Source: Tetradesmus obliquus (taxonomy: Eukaryota; Chlorophyta; Chlorophyceae; Sphaeropleales; Scenedesmaceae). Taken from it: 64,000 nucleotides of DNA. Position 1 is the stretch's first letter. Each line of letters opens with the position of its first letter. A program made the translations under genes and the position numbers. The notes under the pieces were generated by a model. The model saw only the letters and a list, made by a program, of their open reading frames with translations, was not told the DNA's origin and did no database searches. Where the stretch lies: contig CP126193.1 in NCBI GenBank assembly GCA_030272155.1, forward strand, positions 930,001-994,000, read 5' to 3'. This document shows positions 1 to 10,061 of this stretch, piece after piece.

Positions 1-335
1 AGCAGCAGCCAGGGGCTGTCACAATCCAGCAGCTGGTAGAAGAGCAAGGTAGCAGCCAACAGCAGCGGCAGCAGCAGCAGGCAACTGCTGAAGTGAGCAG
101 ACGGAGCGTCGCTGCTGCCCCTGCAGCACGGTACTGGTGGCTAGGGTTTGTAGCTGGTGGGGTTCTGATGGCAGTGGCGATACAGGTGGTGCATGCTGTG
201 CGGCTGGTAGTGAGCAAGAGTAGCAAAGGGTATGCACACGTGCCAGAGCTGGAAGGGCAGGCAGCTGCTGCATCAACAGAGCTGACTCCGTTGGCATCAG
301 GGATGTGCAGCAGCATTGCGACGCAGTCAGTGTGA
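1..335 (+). CDS. 3' end of an unidentified gene; C-terminal single-pass membrane segment
   Basis: The frame is open from base 3 to a TGA at 333-335, giving about 110 C-terminal residues; the 5' part lies outside the window. The visible part starts glutamine-rich, followed by an aromatic-led hydrophobic stretch (WWLGFVAGGVLMAVAIQVV, bases about 135-190) long enough to cross a membrane once. A short basic patch (SKSSKG) and a tail of about 35 residues rich in Ala, Ser and Thr follow. The arrangement suggests a C-terminal membrane anchor with the tail on the far side. No family could be recognised from so short a piece. A TGTAA motif 223 bases after the stop is a plausible polyadenylation signal and supports this being the real 3' end. 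The only base for calling it coding is the open frame with the hydrophobic segment, so confidence is moderate. Confidence 0.5.
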   Translation, partial: QQPGAVTIQQLVEEQGSSQQQRQQQQATAEVSRRSVAAAPAARYWWLGFVAGGVLMAVAIQVVHAVRLVVSKSSKGYAHVPELEGQAAAASTELTPLASGMCSSIATQSV

Positions 336-937
336 CAGCTGCTGTTGTTTGTTGTGCCTTGGTTGAGTAGCAGGCTATGTGCTTCTGCTTTTGCCAAGTG
401 TGCTTCCTGCAACTCTGTGTGTGGTGTCGCCCGTGTATCGACCAAGTAACTTGACAGCGTTCTCTCCGCAGCAGCATACATGTGTATGGTGGCTGAAGGC
501 GCCAACCAGTAATTGTTTTTGGTGCACGTGCTCTTTGAAAATAAACTTGGCTGATACTGTAAGCCTTCAACGGCCACGCACGACTGCCTGGCTTCACGTG
601 TACGGGCTGTGCTGACTGCGAGTACTGCGGAATGCTGCGCGTACGTCGTCGGCGCTGCCCTTGCCGAACACCAGCATCATGTCGTGTTCTTTTTGTGAGT
701 ATCGTTTACGAGCGTTTTGAAGCAGTCTACCCTTGTAGTTGAATCACCAGCAGGGGCATCATGCTCTCGGTGCTGTCATGTAACAGGATAATGCTCTAGG
801 GCGTGCGCCCACGACCACGACCGATCAGGCCCAGCACGCTTAAATGCATCACACCGAATACAGATCATCAAAACTAGCCAGGCATCTTCACCTCGCCCTT
901 CACCTCTCCTCTTTACGACTCACCGTCAACAGCAACC
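336..937. other. Intergenic: 3' UTR of the first gene and promoter of the secreted-protein gene
   Basis: No coding segment was found. The left half is probably 3' UTR, with TGTAA at 558-562. The right half should hold the promoter of the next gene; the 90 bases before its ATG are pyrimidine-rich and end in an ACC immediately before the ATG, a good initiation context. No convincing TATA box was seen. Confidence 0.5.
558..562 (+). terminator. Putative TGTAA polyadenylation signal
   Basis: TGTAA is the usual poly(A) signal of chlorophycean algae. This one lies 223 bases after the stop codon at 333-335. The motif is short, so position is the only support. Confidence 0.35.
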
Positions 938-2791
938 ATGCAGAAGGCAATCCTGCTCCTCGCCCTTGTGGCCGCCGCCTTTGTGGCATCCGAGGGTAAG
1001 TGTTTGACTAAAGTCTTACAATGGATGGCTGCGTCTTTCATGCGATCAGCCAGCAGCTGCTGTTGGTGTAGACGCGGTGTCACCCGGGAATCTTCCCCGG
1101 TGACACCAAGGAGCTCTTGTTGAAGCAGGAAATCAGCAGAACAACAGCAGCAATTGCGATCTTAAGCCCTTTGTGTTGGCTACTCGGCCTCAAGCAGCAC
1201 AAAGGGGCAGCCCAGCCACTTCGACATGCAGCTGCTGAATAATCGACGATGATTCCCAGTCGGATCGCAGCTTCATTGCCAGCTCAACTACATTTGGATG
1301 TATCACACATCTCAAATCCGTCTTGCGTCTGCTGTCTGCACGCCCTTCCACCTCTGCTGTGCAGCTGCCTACTGCCACACCTCCACCTACAAGGTGAAGC
1401 TCAGCGATGCCACCAAGAACAAGCTGGCCATGTACGATGCCTGCTTCGCCGCCAAGAAGATTGCCGTCAGTGAGTAGACAGTGATGCAGGCAGCTGGTGA
1501 AATACAGCATCCTGCTCTCAGACAACTTCAGCAACCTGCCTGATGACTGCCGCACCCTGCTTGGAGTCAGCCTGAGGCACGCATTGTCAGGCCTTGCCAA
1601 GGGGGTGTTAGTTGCCTCTGATGCTGATGCACCATACACGTCGTGTTATATTGCACGAACTGCAACCTGAGTTGCAATCTCCTGCCGCCAGCACCATGGC
1701 AGCTACCCTTCAAGCCATCACAGCTTCCAGCCCATTGCATCCACACAAGCTGCACCATCCTGCATTGCAACTGCACCATCCGGTACACCACACGTCACAC
1801 CAACCCTGCTCCTCCCTGCAAGGTTTGACTCGCTGCTGTGCCTGCTTGCTGCTGCAGAGCCCAAGATCGTTGACAGCAAGATCATGCCCGATGGCTGCAT
1901 CACCATGATCCAGAAGGTGCCATCATCCGTAAGTTCCCCTCGCTTGCCAGTCTGCTTCACTGCCATGTGACGCAATCATGAGGACAGCCTGCTGCATGTT
2001 CGCCTCAAAGATTCAATGCATCGATGAATGCTGCTTGCTGGCCACCTGGCGATGCGCTGGGCTGGCAATTGTGAAGGCTGGCAACTGCAAGTCAGGCCTT
2101 GCCGCGCACCCTGCACCCAACAGCTGACAGCTTCCTGACAAGCTTGGTTTCAACAGTCGCGTGCAGTGTGCATAAGCAGCCCTACTTAGACTCTTCTGTG
2201 CAGACAAGGCATCTGCTGGCCACATGTGCCCAGATGGGCTGGCGGGGTGTTTTGCATCACATCGGACACACTATATCACTATGCCCTGGCACATGCTCAC
2301 AATCAAGTTTGCTCACAACAAACCTTGTTGTGCTGTCTGCAGGCTGCCTGGGAGGCATACAGCGCATGCGAGAAGAGCAAGACTGGCGTGGACAACAAGG
2401 CCCTCTACGAGCCCCTGAGCACCATGAGTGAGTATATGTTTGCGGCAGAACTGTGGCGCTGCTGTAACTTGCTGGTGTATTGGCACACGTCATGGGTGCA
2501 CACCCCGAGCGGCTTGGTAGAAAATTATGTTTGTATCGTGAAGTCCAGTGCAGGGAAGTTAAGTGTTGCCTATGGTGTGTGCAGCCATGACATTCTTGCC
2601 TAACAAGGGTCCCTGCAGCTCTTTTGTGGGTGGCCAGCACTGCTGTACATGTTTAAATCAGCCCCTATCACCTGCACAGCTACTATCCTGCTGGCCCAGC
2701 TGTCACTCACCATCTATTGCTGCTGCTGCTGTTCTGTGCATACCCTGCAGGCGGCCCATGCTCCAAGTACAAGAAGGCCACCGCCTGCTAA
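938..2791 (+). CDS. Small secreted six-cysteine protein (119 aa), five exons
   Basis: Exons 938-995, 1365-1469, 1858-1928, 2343-2427 and 2751-2791 join in consistent phase into 119 codons plus TAA. Each intron begins GTGAG/GTAAG and ends CAG. The N-terminus MQKAILLLALVAAAFVASE is a textbook signal peptide with cleavage probable after an Ala/Ser around residue 17-20, so the product should enter the secretory pathway. The mature part of about 100 residues is lysine-rich with six cysteines, one or two per exon, an even number that fits three disulfides. There is no membrane segment, no low-complexity tract and no glycosylation-rich tail. The family is not recognised; a cell-wall, periplasmic or defence-type small secreted protein are all possible. 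The ATG at 938 is preceded by ACC. Candidate TGTAA signals lie at 3042-3046 and 3215-3219. Confidence 0.82.
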
Positions 2792-3467
2792 GCTGCTTCT
2801 GGCTCGCTGTTGGGCTATCAGACAGCATCCGCAACATACTTGAGTTGACACTGTGACAGTACAGTGCACAGTGCCTGCACCAGCCCAACAGGAAACTGAA
2901 GTCTCACCACCCAGAACTACCAAGCACTGTGTGCATCGAGTTGGGTAGAAGCGTAGCCTGGTTAGTCAGCGCGGGTCGCTTTGTACTGCAGCAGGCGTTG
3001 TGTGTATAGCTGTACATGGTGATTGAAATGTACCACCTGTGTGTAAACAACAGGTTGGAAATGTTGTCAGCGGCCGGCACATGCTGGCAGTTGCATGGTT
3101 GAATGCGAATGGTTTGTTGGCCCGCATGGGGATTACTGATATGGCGCAGCGAGTTGTTGGAGACCTATGACACTCGCAGCCCAACTGGTCAGGTCTGGCT
3201 TCAGCCAGTGAACATGTAACACTCTTGCGTATATCTTGGTGCTGTCTGATGCGTCTGGTTGAGGGCAGTAATTCAGAAACACATGGCAAGGCAGCGAAGC
3301 AGCAAGGATGAAGTTCACAGTGCAACTTGACACATGTCATGACAGTTGCTTGCACAGGTTTTGCATACCGCACTGGGCCGTGCCAACTTCCAGCGTTACG
3401 CATAATGCAGAAATCGTTTTGAGCACGATGATTCCACAATATCGCTACCAGCATTAGACCTCACCAA
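2792..3467. other. Intergenic: 3' UTR of secreted-protein gene and RtcA upstream region
   Basis: No coding segment was supported on either strand. TGTAA motifs at 3042-3046 and 3215-3219 could end the upstream transcript. The remaining 250 bases before the ATG at 3468 would be the RtcA promoter and 5' UTR; no clear core-promoter element is visible. Confidence 0.45.
3042..3046 (+). terminator. Putative TGTAA polyadenylation signal of the secreted-protein gene
   Basis: It lies 251 bases after the TAA at 2789-2791. A second TGTAA at 3215-3219 is an alternative. Confidence 0.3.
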
Positions 3468-4651
3468 ATGTCGATCCGACTTAGAGAGACATCGCCGGGT
3501 GCTTGCTACCAGCAGTTAATGGCATTAACTTATCCCAATTGTTTTGCAATGCATTATCCAGATCGACAGCATAGTCACCCAACGAAACGCAGTGCAGCAA
3601 AGGGCACCAGCAGTGAACAGCAGCAGCAACAGCAGTGTGTCCGCCCAACAGATGCATTCTGCATCGATGGTAAGTTGCTCTGCTTACAACAGTGGAACTG
3701 TTCACTGCATGTGCAGCGTCTGATGCCAGCGGTTCACATTATTCCGAGTGCCTACAGCAGCAGTGCTGTCAGGCACAGCAGCGTGCCTGCTGCAATTCTC
3801 ACGAGGATCTTGCATTTCCAGCATTGTCTGCCCTTGAGCTCACAATGTTCAAGAATGTCTCAGCAGGATAGCATGTTGGCCCAAGATACCGTATAGTATG
3901 ACTGCAGCCTGCAGCAGTGCTGCGAGTTCATGCTCTACTCTGACGTGGGAGTGGCTGTCGTGTGGCATCATGCCTTTGATAGGTTCACAGCTTGAAGGCG
4001 GCGGCCAAATCCTGCGCAACGCAGTAGCACTGTCTGCACTGACTGGCCGCAGCATACACGTTGACAAGATACGAGCAGGTGGGACCAACTGTTAGCCTAT
4101 CCTGCAGGGACAGGTGCTGGCCAGGCCTGGTCAGTGACGATGTAAAATGACAGTTTTAGGCACGGTAAATGCACAACTGCGCACCTGCAAGCAATGCTGG
4201 ACCAGGAGCCCACGATGTTTTAACGGTACTGCTGGCGCGCTCACGGCAGCTTGCTGATGCAGCACCTGGGGGAACATGCAGACTGACTGTTGTTGTGCTG
4301 CGTGCCACTTTCATGCATGTATGATATACTCAGCACCCAGTATGGAGAAGGACAAACTTGTACGGCTTTTACATCCAGCACACAGTTTGTGCTACAGCTG
4401 AGACTGCAGCAGCTGCTACGGCATGCCATGCCGTACACAGTGTGTGTACTGCCTGCTGCTCTGTGAATGCTCCGCTGCTGCAGCTGCTGTCAGCACAGAC
4501 AGGCTACATATCTGCCACTGGATCAACTGAAAAGCAACATGCAGCAGCCACTACCAGTGCGCTGTGCAGTTTTCTGACCGAATGCACATTGGGGTTTGGC
4601 TGTGCAGGCCGGCAGAAGCCTGGGCTCAGCCCACAACACCTCACAGGTAAT

Positions 4652-4684
<33 letters not shown>

Positions 4685-6556
4685 CTGGCGGCATGGCCAT
4701 GCAGCAGGGACTCGTAACAGGGCAGGCATGCCTTGCAGCAGCAATCAGTAACAGGGCAGGCACGCCTTGCAGCAGCGGCTGGTGACAGGGCAGGCACGCC
4801 TTGCAGCAGCACTGAGTGCCTTCTGTTTGGACAGCAAGGCCACAGCCAATTCAGCCTGTGGCAAACAGCAGATCGCAAGGAGGCAACCGCACAGCTGTGC
4901 ACTGATCACTAGTGCAGCATGATACTGCAGGCCCGCTTAGCCAAACCAAGTGCATGGCACATACGTTTTATTGCTAGTGACAGGACTGACCCCTGCACAC
5001 GAGCCTACACTAAAACTCTGAGCATGTGTCCTGCTGCTCCTGTGCGTGCTGCTTTGTCAGGGCTGCGCCTTGTTGAGGCCATCTGCAGTGGGCATTTGGA
5101 GGGAGGCGCTGTGCGCTCAACTGCCATCAACTTTACGCCGGGGCGCACTGCAGCTGGCACCTACACGGCAGACACACACACTGCAGGCAGCTGCACACTG
5201 ATGGTACAGCAGGCCCTGCCTTGCCTGCTTTTTGCACAGCAGCCGCGTGAAAGGTGAGCCGCGTGCTGTCACGCATGCCAAACCCAAGGTGACAAGCGCA
5301 TGGTTTTGATGTGGTGTGTTGCACATCTGCTGAGGCAGTAGCAGGCAATGCTGCGGCTGCTGGTGCTGCAACTCAGCTGCTGCATCATGTAACATGTTGG
5401 TTTCTGCATCATGTAATAGGACGAACTTATACAAATCCAGGATCCCGAAGGACGCATGTGCATTGGCTGCCATGCCTGCTTTGCCACACTTCCGCACCCC
5501 CTTACTGTCACTGCAGCACTGTGTCGACCCTGACACTGCGTGGCGGCACGGACGCCTCCTTCGCCCCACCCATCGGCTACCTGCAGCTTGTGCTGCTGCC
5601 CACCCTGCAGCGCCTGATGGGGCCCGCTGCTGCCGGCTTGAGCCTGCGGCTGGTGCGGCGGGGGTTCTATCCAAAAGGTGGCGGCGAGGCAGTGCTGCAG
5701 GTGAGCATGGGCTGGGCTGAGTTCGTCATATTAAACCACAAACACAATTAACCACAATAAAGCCATAAATGCCTATTGCTACATCGCAAACGGTGGCGGC
5801 AAAGCAGAGCTGCAGGTGGGCAAGGCCTGCCTGGGTGGCGTGTCTTGCGCGGCAATGCTGAACAAATGCACATCATAATCTGTCTGCTGCTTGGGCCCTG
5901 CGTATGGGTTTTCCCTTTAAACTGTACATTGTGCATCGAGCAGTCCTGATAGCTGCAAGCGCGCACTGGAGTTGCACTCCCTGCAATCTGTTGTCACACG
6001 AGTTGTGGGCATCCAGTGCAGCGGAGCAACTGCCCAGTCGGCTTGCATCAAGCCACCAGCATGGCACCTCAGCCCTGTGCTTGTAGAGAGGCAACAGTAG
6101 TCGTACATTCCGCCCCGTACGGGGCATGGTTGCCGATGCCGATGACAAGGTACGTCCAAGGTATGGTTACAAGAAGACTATTACTCTGTTGGCCCAGTGC
6201 TTGTGTTTTCATCTAAGAGCCTTTGCTGCTGGCATAGCGCCGCACGGTGCTGGTCCCTGTCCCTGAGCAAGTGTTACCCACAACACTCCAACTGCTCCTT
6301 GCGGTGTGCAGGTGCCTAGCTTGCCTCCAGGCCAGACCCTGCCAGCCTGGGACCTCAGCAAGCGAGGGCACCTTCTGGGCATTGATGGCATTGCATTCAC
6401 AGCAGGCAGGCTCAAGCCAGAGACTGGCAGCCGCATCGCCAACGCAGCAGCTGACTGCATACGGCAGGCCCTCCAGGAGCAGCAGCAGCAGACAGTGTGG
6501 GGCGCAGCAGCCGCCGCAGCAGCATCACAAACAGAAGCACCAGCAGCAGCAGCGGC

Positions 6557-6588
<32 letters not shown>

Positions 6589-7789
6589 AGTCAGGGCCCC
6601 CGCAGGTTGAAGCTGTGCCGCAGCCAGCTGTCGGCATCCAGGTGGTCCGTGAGACTCCAGAGACAGCATGTGGCGATGGCGGCGGCATTGTGCTGGTGGC
6701 CGCAACAAGCACCGGCTGCCTGCTAGGTGCGGGCACTGCGTGTCTTAAACCCTGCGTGTCTAAAAACCCTGCCGTGACGGGTGCTGGCTCACAGGCACAT
6801 GCGGCAAAGTGTTGTGCTCTGTGCGGCTTGAACGCGCTGCTGGGCAAACCTGCCATTGTGCAATGCAAGAGTGCTGCTCTTACGAAGAGTCATATGGCAT
6901 GCCTGCTGGCACACTGTCCCTGGCAGGTGCTAGTTTTGCCCAGCAACTGCTGTTCGCAGCATACAACACCAGGGCTGATAGTATCAAAAACCCTAGCAGC
7001 TGTGATGCTTGGCGCCTTTGCTGCCTGCTCGACTGCAGCTACTTCCAGTGTTCCAAGCCAACGCTGCTGCTGCTGCTGCTGCTGCTGCCACTGTTGTTGC
7101 TGCCGCTGCGTGCAGGTGCCAGCGCGTTGGCAGAGCGGGGCATGGCACCTGAGGCTGTTGGTGCTGCTGCTGCTGGCGAGCTGCTTGAGGGGCTGCAGAG
7201 TGGAGCTGCTGTTGACGATTGGTGAGCAAGCGTTCTTGCTTTGGTTAGCAGTTGCCCAGAACACAACATGCAAGCTGTTGCGGGATGATGCTGCTCTGCT
7301 GTCGTGAAAATATAACCAAATATGTCCTGGCTCTTTGTGAAGGTTGCTGGTCTTTGTGAAGATACCATCTTTGATGGACGGTTGGTGAGCAAGCATATCT
7401 ACTCACCTGGCAGTTGTGGCGTCACCAGCCCTGCATGGTAACACACTGCTGATGCTGGCACGGCATTTACCGTGGCATGTAATGCAGCTGCAGACAAGTC
7501 ACAATGCCAGTGTCAACCTAGCAACAGCTGCACTCTGCACCCCTGGCTGATGCGCTGCTGCTGCTTGCATGCCTGCAGGGTGCAGGACCAACTGATCCTG
7601 TTCATGGCCCTGGCAGGCGGCAGCAGCAGCATGCTGTGCAGCGAGCCCACGCTGCACACTCGCACCGCAATAGCTGTTGTGCAACAGCTGCTGCCGCAGG
7701 TGCAGTTCAGCATCAGCAAACAGGCTGCTGGTACGTGTGGCAAGCAGCTGTACATCATACGCTGCCAGGGCGCTGGGTGGAAGCTCTAA
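3468..7789 (+). CDS. rtcA: RNA 3'-terminal phosphate cyclase (RtcA family), 481 aa, eight exons
   Basis: RtcA converts a 3'-phosphate at an RNA end into a 2',3'-cyclic phosphate using ATP through an adenylated-histidine enzyme, in RNA repair and processing. Exons 3468-3669, 3983-4078, 4608-4646, 5061-5253, 5517-5700, 6312-6726, 7116-7221 and 7579-7789 join in phase. Family landmarks appear in order: GSQLEGGGQILRNAVALS, KIRAG...PGLSPQHLTG, LEGGAVRSTAINF, LRGGTDASFAPP, RRGFYPKGGGE, ATSTGCLLGA, VQDQLILFMALAGG, and LHTRTAIAVVQQ with the conserved histidine near residue 438 that should carry the AMP. Exon 1 was added because its end (CIDG) completes the family's IDGS motif across a phase-1 intron. 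It gives an N-terminal extension of about 66 residues, possibly a targeting or low-complexity region, so the start is less sure than the rest. Exon 5 has an Ala/Gln insertion (about 6480-6590) absent from typical members. TGTAA lies at 7868-7872. Confidence 0.93.
5778..5820 (+). repeat. Decayed tail copy of RtcA exon 5 end (5517-5700) with 5' splice site
   Basis: The bases from TACATCGCAAACGGTGGCGG to the GCAG|GTGGGC junction repeat the end of the exon that finishes at 5700 (TATCCAAAAGGTGGCGG ... CAG|GTGAGC), with several substitutions. It lies wholly in the following intron and has no upstream acceptor of its own. Confidence 0.6.
7377..7394 (+). repeat. Short tail copy of the RtcA penultimate exon end with its donor
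   Basis: An 18-base segment (GACG.TTGGTGAGCAAGC, one difference) repeats 7214-7231, which spans the exon end and GTGAGC donor. It lies 163 bases into the intron. Confidence 0.5.
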
Positions 7790-8631
7790 GGACAGCAGTC
7801 ACAAAACGGTGATGCTTGCTGCTGCACGGTAGCTACGGACATTGCCATTTTGCAGCATCATTTGCACTGTAATGTGCAGAAGTCCCTGCATAAGGCTGCT
7901 CGCCTTCCGAAGGAAGAGCTCTTCTGAGCTAGAGGGGGTGGGGTGAGGTCAGGATGGAGATCAAGAACTCAGGATTAAGAAACAGTCAGACTCGTTACGG
8001 ATGTTCACATCAACGATTAAACCAACATTGTGCGCTGGTCAGCCGTGAGTAAATTGATTCAGCTACATGCCCCCTGGGGCAGCCCCCCAGGCAACAAGGG
8101 TTGTTCGCTTGTTGTGAACAGTCGCAGCGCTATTTAGGTCTTGATGGTGATTACGCCAGCTCGTACAGTGAACTGCTGGTCAGAGGTTGCTTGTAAACAG
8201 CCCTGACGGTGGTCAGGGCGAGGATAATCCGATGGTGTTGTGAGAGTCTGTCGTGACCACTGCTGGTGGAGCCTTGAGGATGTCGCGGGCTCATAACAAA
8301 CTTGTAATAGCATCAAAGCGACTAAATTGAACACCTTCATCGAATAAAGCAGGTGTGTCGAAGCCATTATGTTAGTCGTGGGAGGGATGCCCAGGAATAT
8401 AACAGATGATGCCGAGTATATGCGGCAGCCACCCTTCCATATGACCCGATAGGGTTGATCATCGAGCCACAGGGAACATACATCGGCACGCAATCAGCCT
8501 CCACACTAGCTGAGTGCTGTTGCTGTGGTCACCTTTTGCTCTGTCAAGCACTTCAGCGATTCCAGCTTGCCTGTAGCGACGGCCTTCTTCTTACACTCCA
8601 GCAGCAGAAGGTTGTGCAGCAATCGAGCAAC
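7790..8631. other. Intergenic: RtcA 3' UTR and phosphate-transporter upstream region
   Basis: TGTAA at 7868-7872 lies 79 bases after the RtcA stop. The remaining 750 bases hold no supported coding exon. A short GC-rich run and a purine-rich run (about 7915-7960) were seen, but no recognisable regulatory motif. Confidence 0.45.
7868..7872 (+). terminator. Putative TGTAA polyadenylation signal of rtcA
   Basis: TGTAA lies 79 bases after the stop codon at 7787-7789, a favourable distance for a chlorophycean 3' end. Confidence 0.45.
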
Positions 8632-10023
8632 ATGGCGTGGCCGGTGAGTGAATCGCGCGGTGTATAGCTCGCGGTTCTTTGATTTTACACACGTTTTGCA
8701 CATTGGGGCTGCCAGCACACCATCTAATCACAACATCATGCTGACAACTCTGTTTCTGTCTTTGATGATGGCTGCTGCAGCAATACACATGGATGATTGG
8801 TGAGTGGACTGGCTGCTGATGGAAGGGCAAGGCATCACCCCCTGATTGAACAGCAGCTGCAGCAGCTTCAGCTCCCATCGCAGCGGCTATGATTTGATGC
8901 TACCTGTCATTCAACTGATAGCAGTTGCCAGCTGTGCAGTCTGGCATGCCATGCAGGGCAGCAGCTTGGCCCAGCAGTAGCCCATTGCTACAGCAACAGC
9001 AACATCACTGCAGCGCCAACCAGCATCAGGGGCCCCCAGCCGCCAGAATGCCCTGCTGCATCACCAGCCACATGCTAGTCGTGCTTCATTATTGTTCATG
9101 GTGAGTTAGGCTAACTTATTGTTTCTTTGTGCAACCTCTGCTGCTGCTGCGCAGTGGTGCATGGCATCGTGGCTTTCCTGGATGCCTATGGTATTGGAGC
9201 CAACGATGTGGCTAACGCATTCGGCACCTCCGTGGGCAGTAAGACACTGGTGAGAGCTGGAAGCAGTTGGCTGCCGCAAAGTTAGTTGCAGTCTGCATGG
9301 CTGCCAGGGTCCTGCTGGCATCAGCAACAGCCCCATGCAGTCAAACAGCCGCAGCTGCCATCCTCCTTATTGCTTCTTATGTTGCACTCTGTTTCAAAGC
9401 TCTGCAGCAGCAGAAGACACCAGCTGCTGGAATTCTAACAACAGCAGCAGCACCTGGTCACAGACGACCACTGCTGTGCGGTCTTGCCGCCTTGTGGTTA
9501 TTCGAATCCATCGCTCACGGTTCCGCACTGCGCTTCCTGCCACTGCTGCAACTCCTCACCACCTCCCCGCTACCACAGAGCATGTGGAGCGCTGTCTGCA
9601 TTGCTGCTGTCTTCGAGTTCCTCGGAGCACTGCTGCTGGGTGGCCAGGTCACCAAGACCATTGCAGGCGGCATTGCAAAGACATCCACATTCGCAAAGGC
9701 CCCTCAGCTCTTCATGTATGGCATGTTGACAGCAGAGACCGGAGCCATGATTTGGATCCTGCTGGCAACATACCTGGAGCTGCCTGTGTCAACCACACAC
9801 TCCATTATCGGCGGTATCATCGGCTTTGCCCGTGAGTGACGTGGCTTATGTGAAAGCTTTTTTTCCAGCTGCCTGACATCTGTTATGTGCACAATGGCCA
9901 GAAATGTTTTGTGACCCCTATGCTGCTGGAGCCCTGCACAGCATGTCTTCTGCAGCATTGTATGCTGCGTAGCATTTTGCATAACGGTGTGCAACCTGCA
10001 GCAACATATGCTAATGTTTGCCC

Positions 10024-10061
<38 letters not shown>

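Noticed and set aside
3898-4095. RtcA starting at an ATG inside this stretch (for example MPLIGSQLEGGGQ at 3970)
   Set aside because: Splicing 3669 to 3983 restores the family IDGS motif (CIDGSQLEGGGQ) in phase, which the internal start does not.
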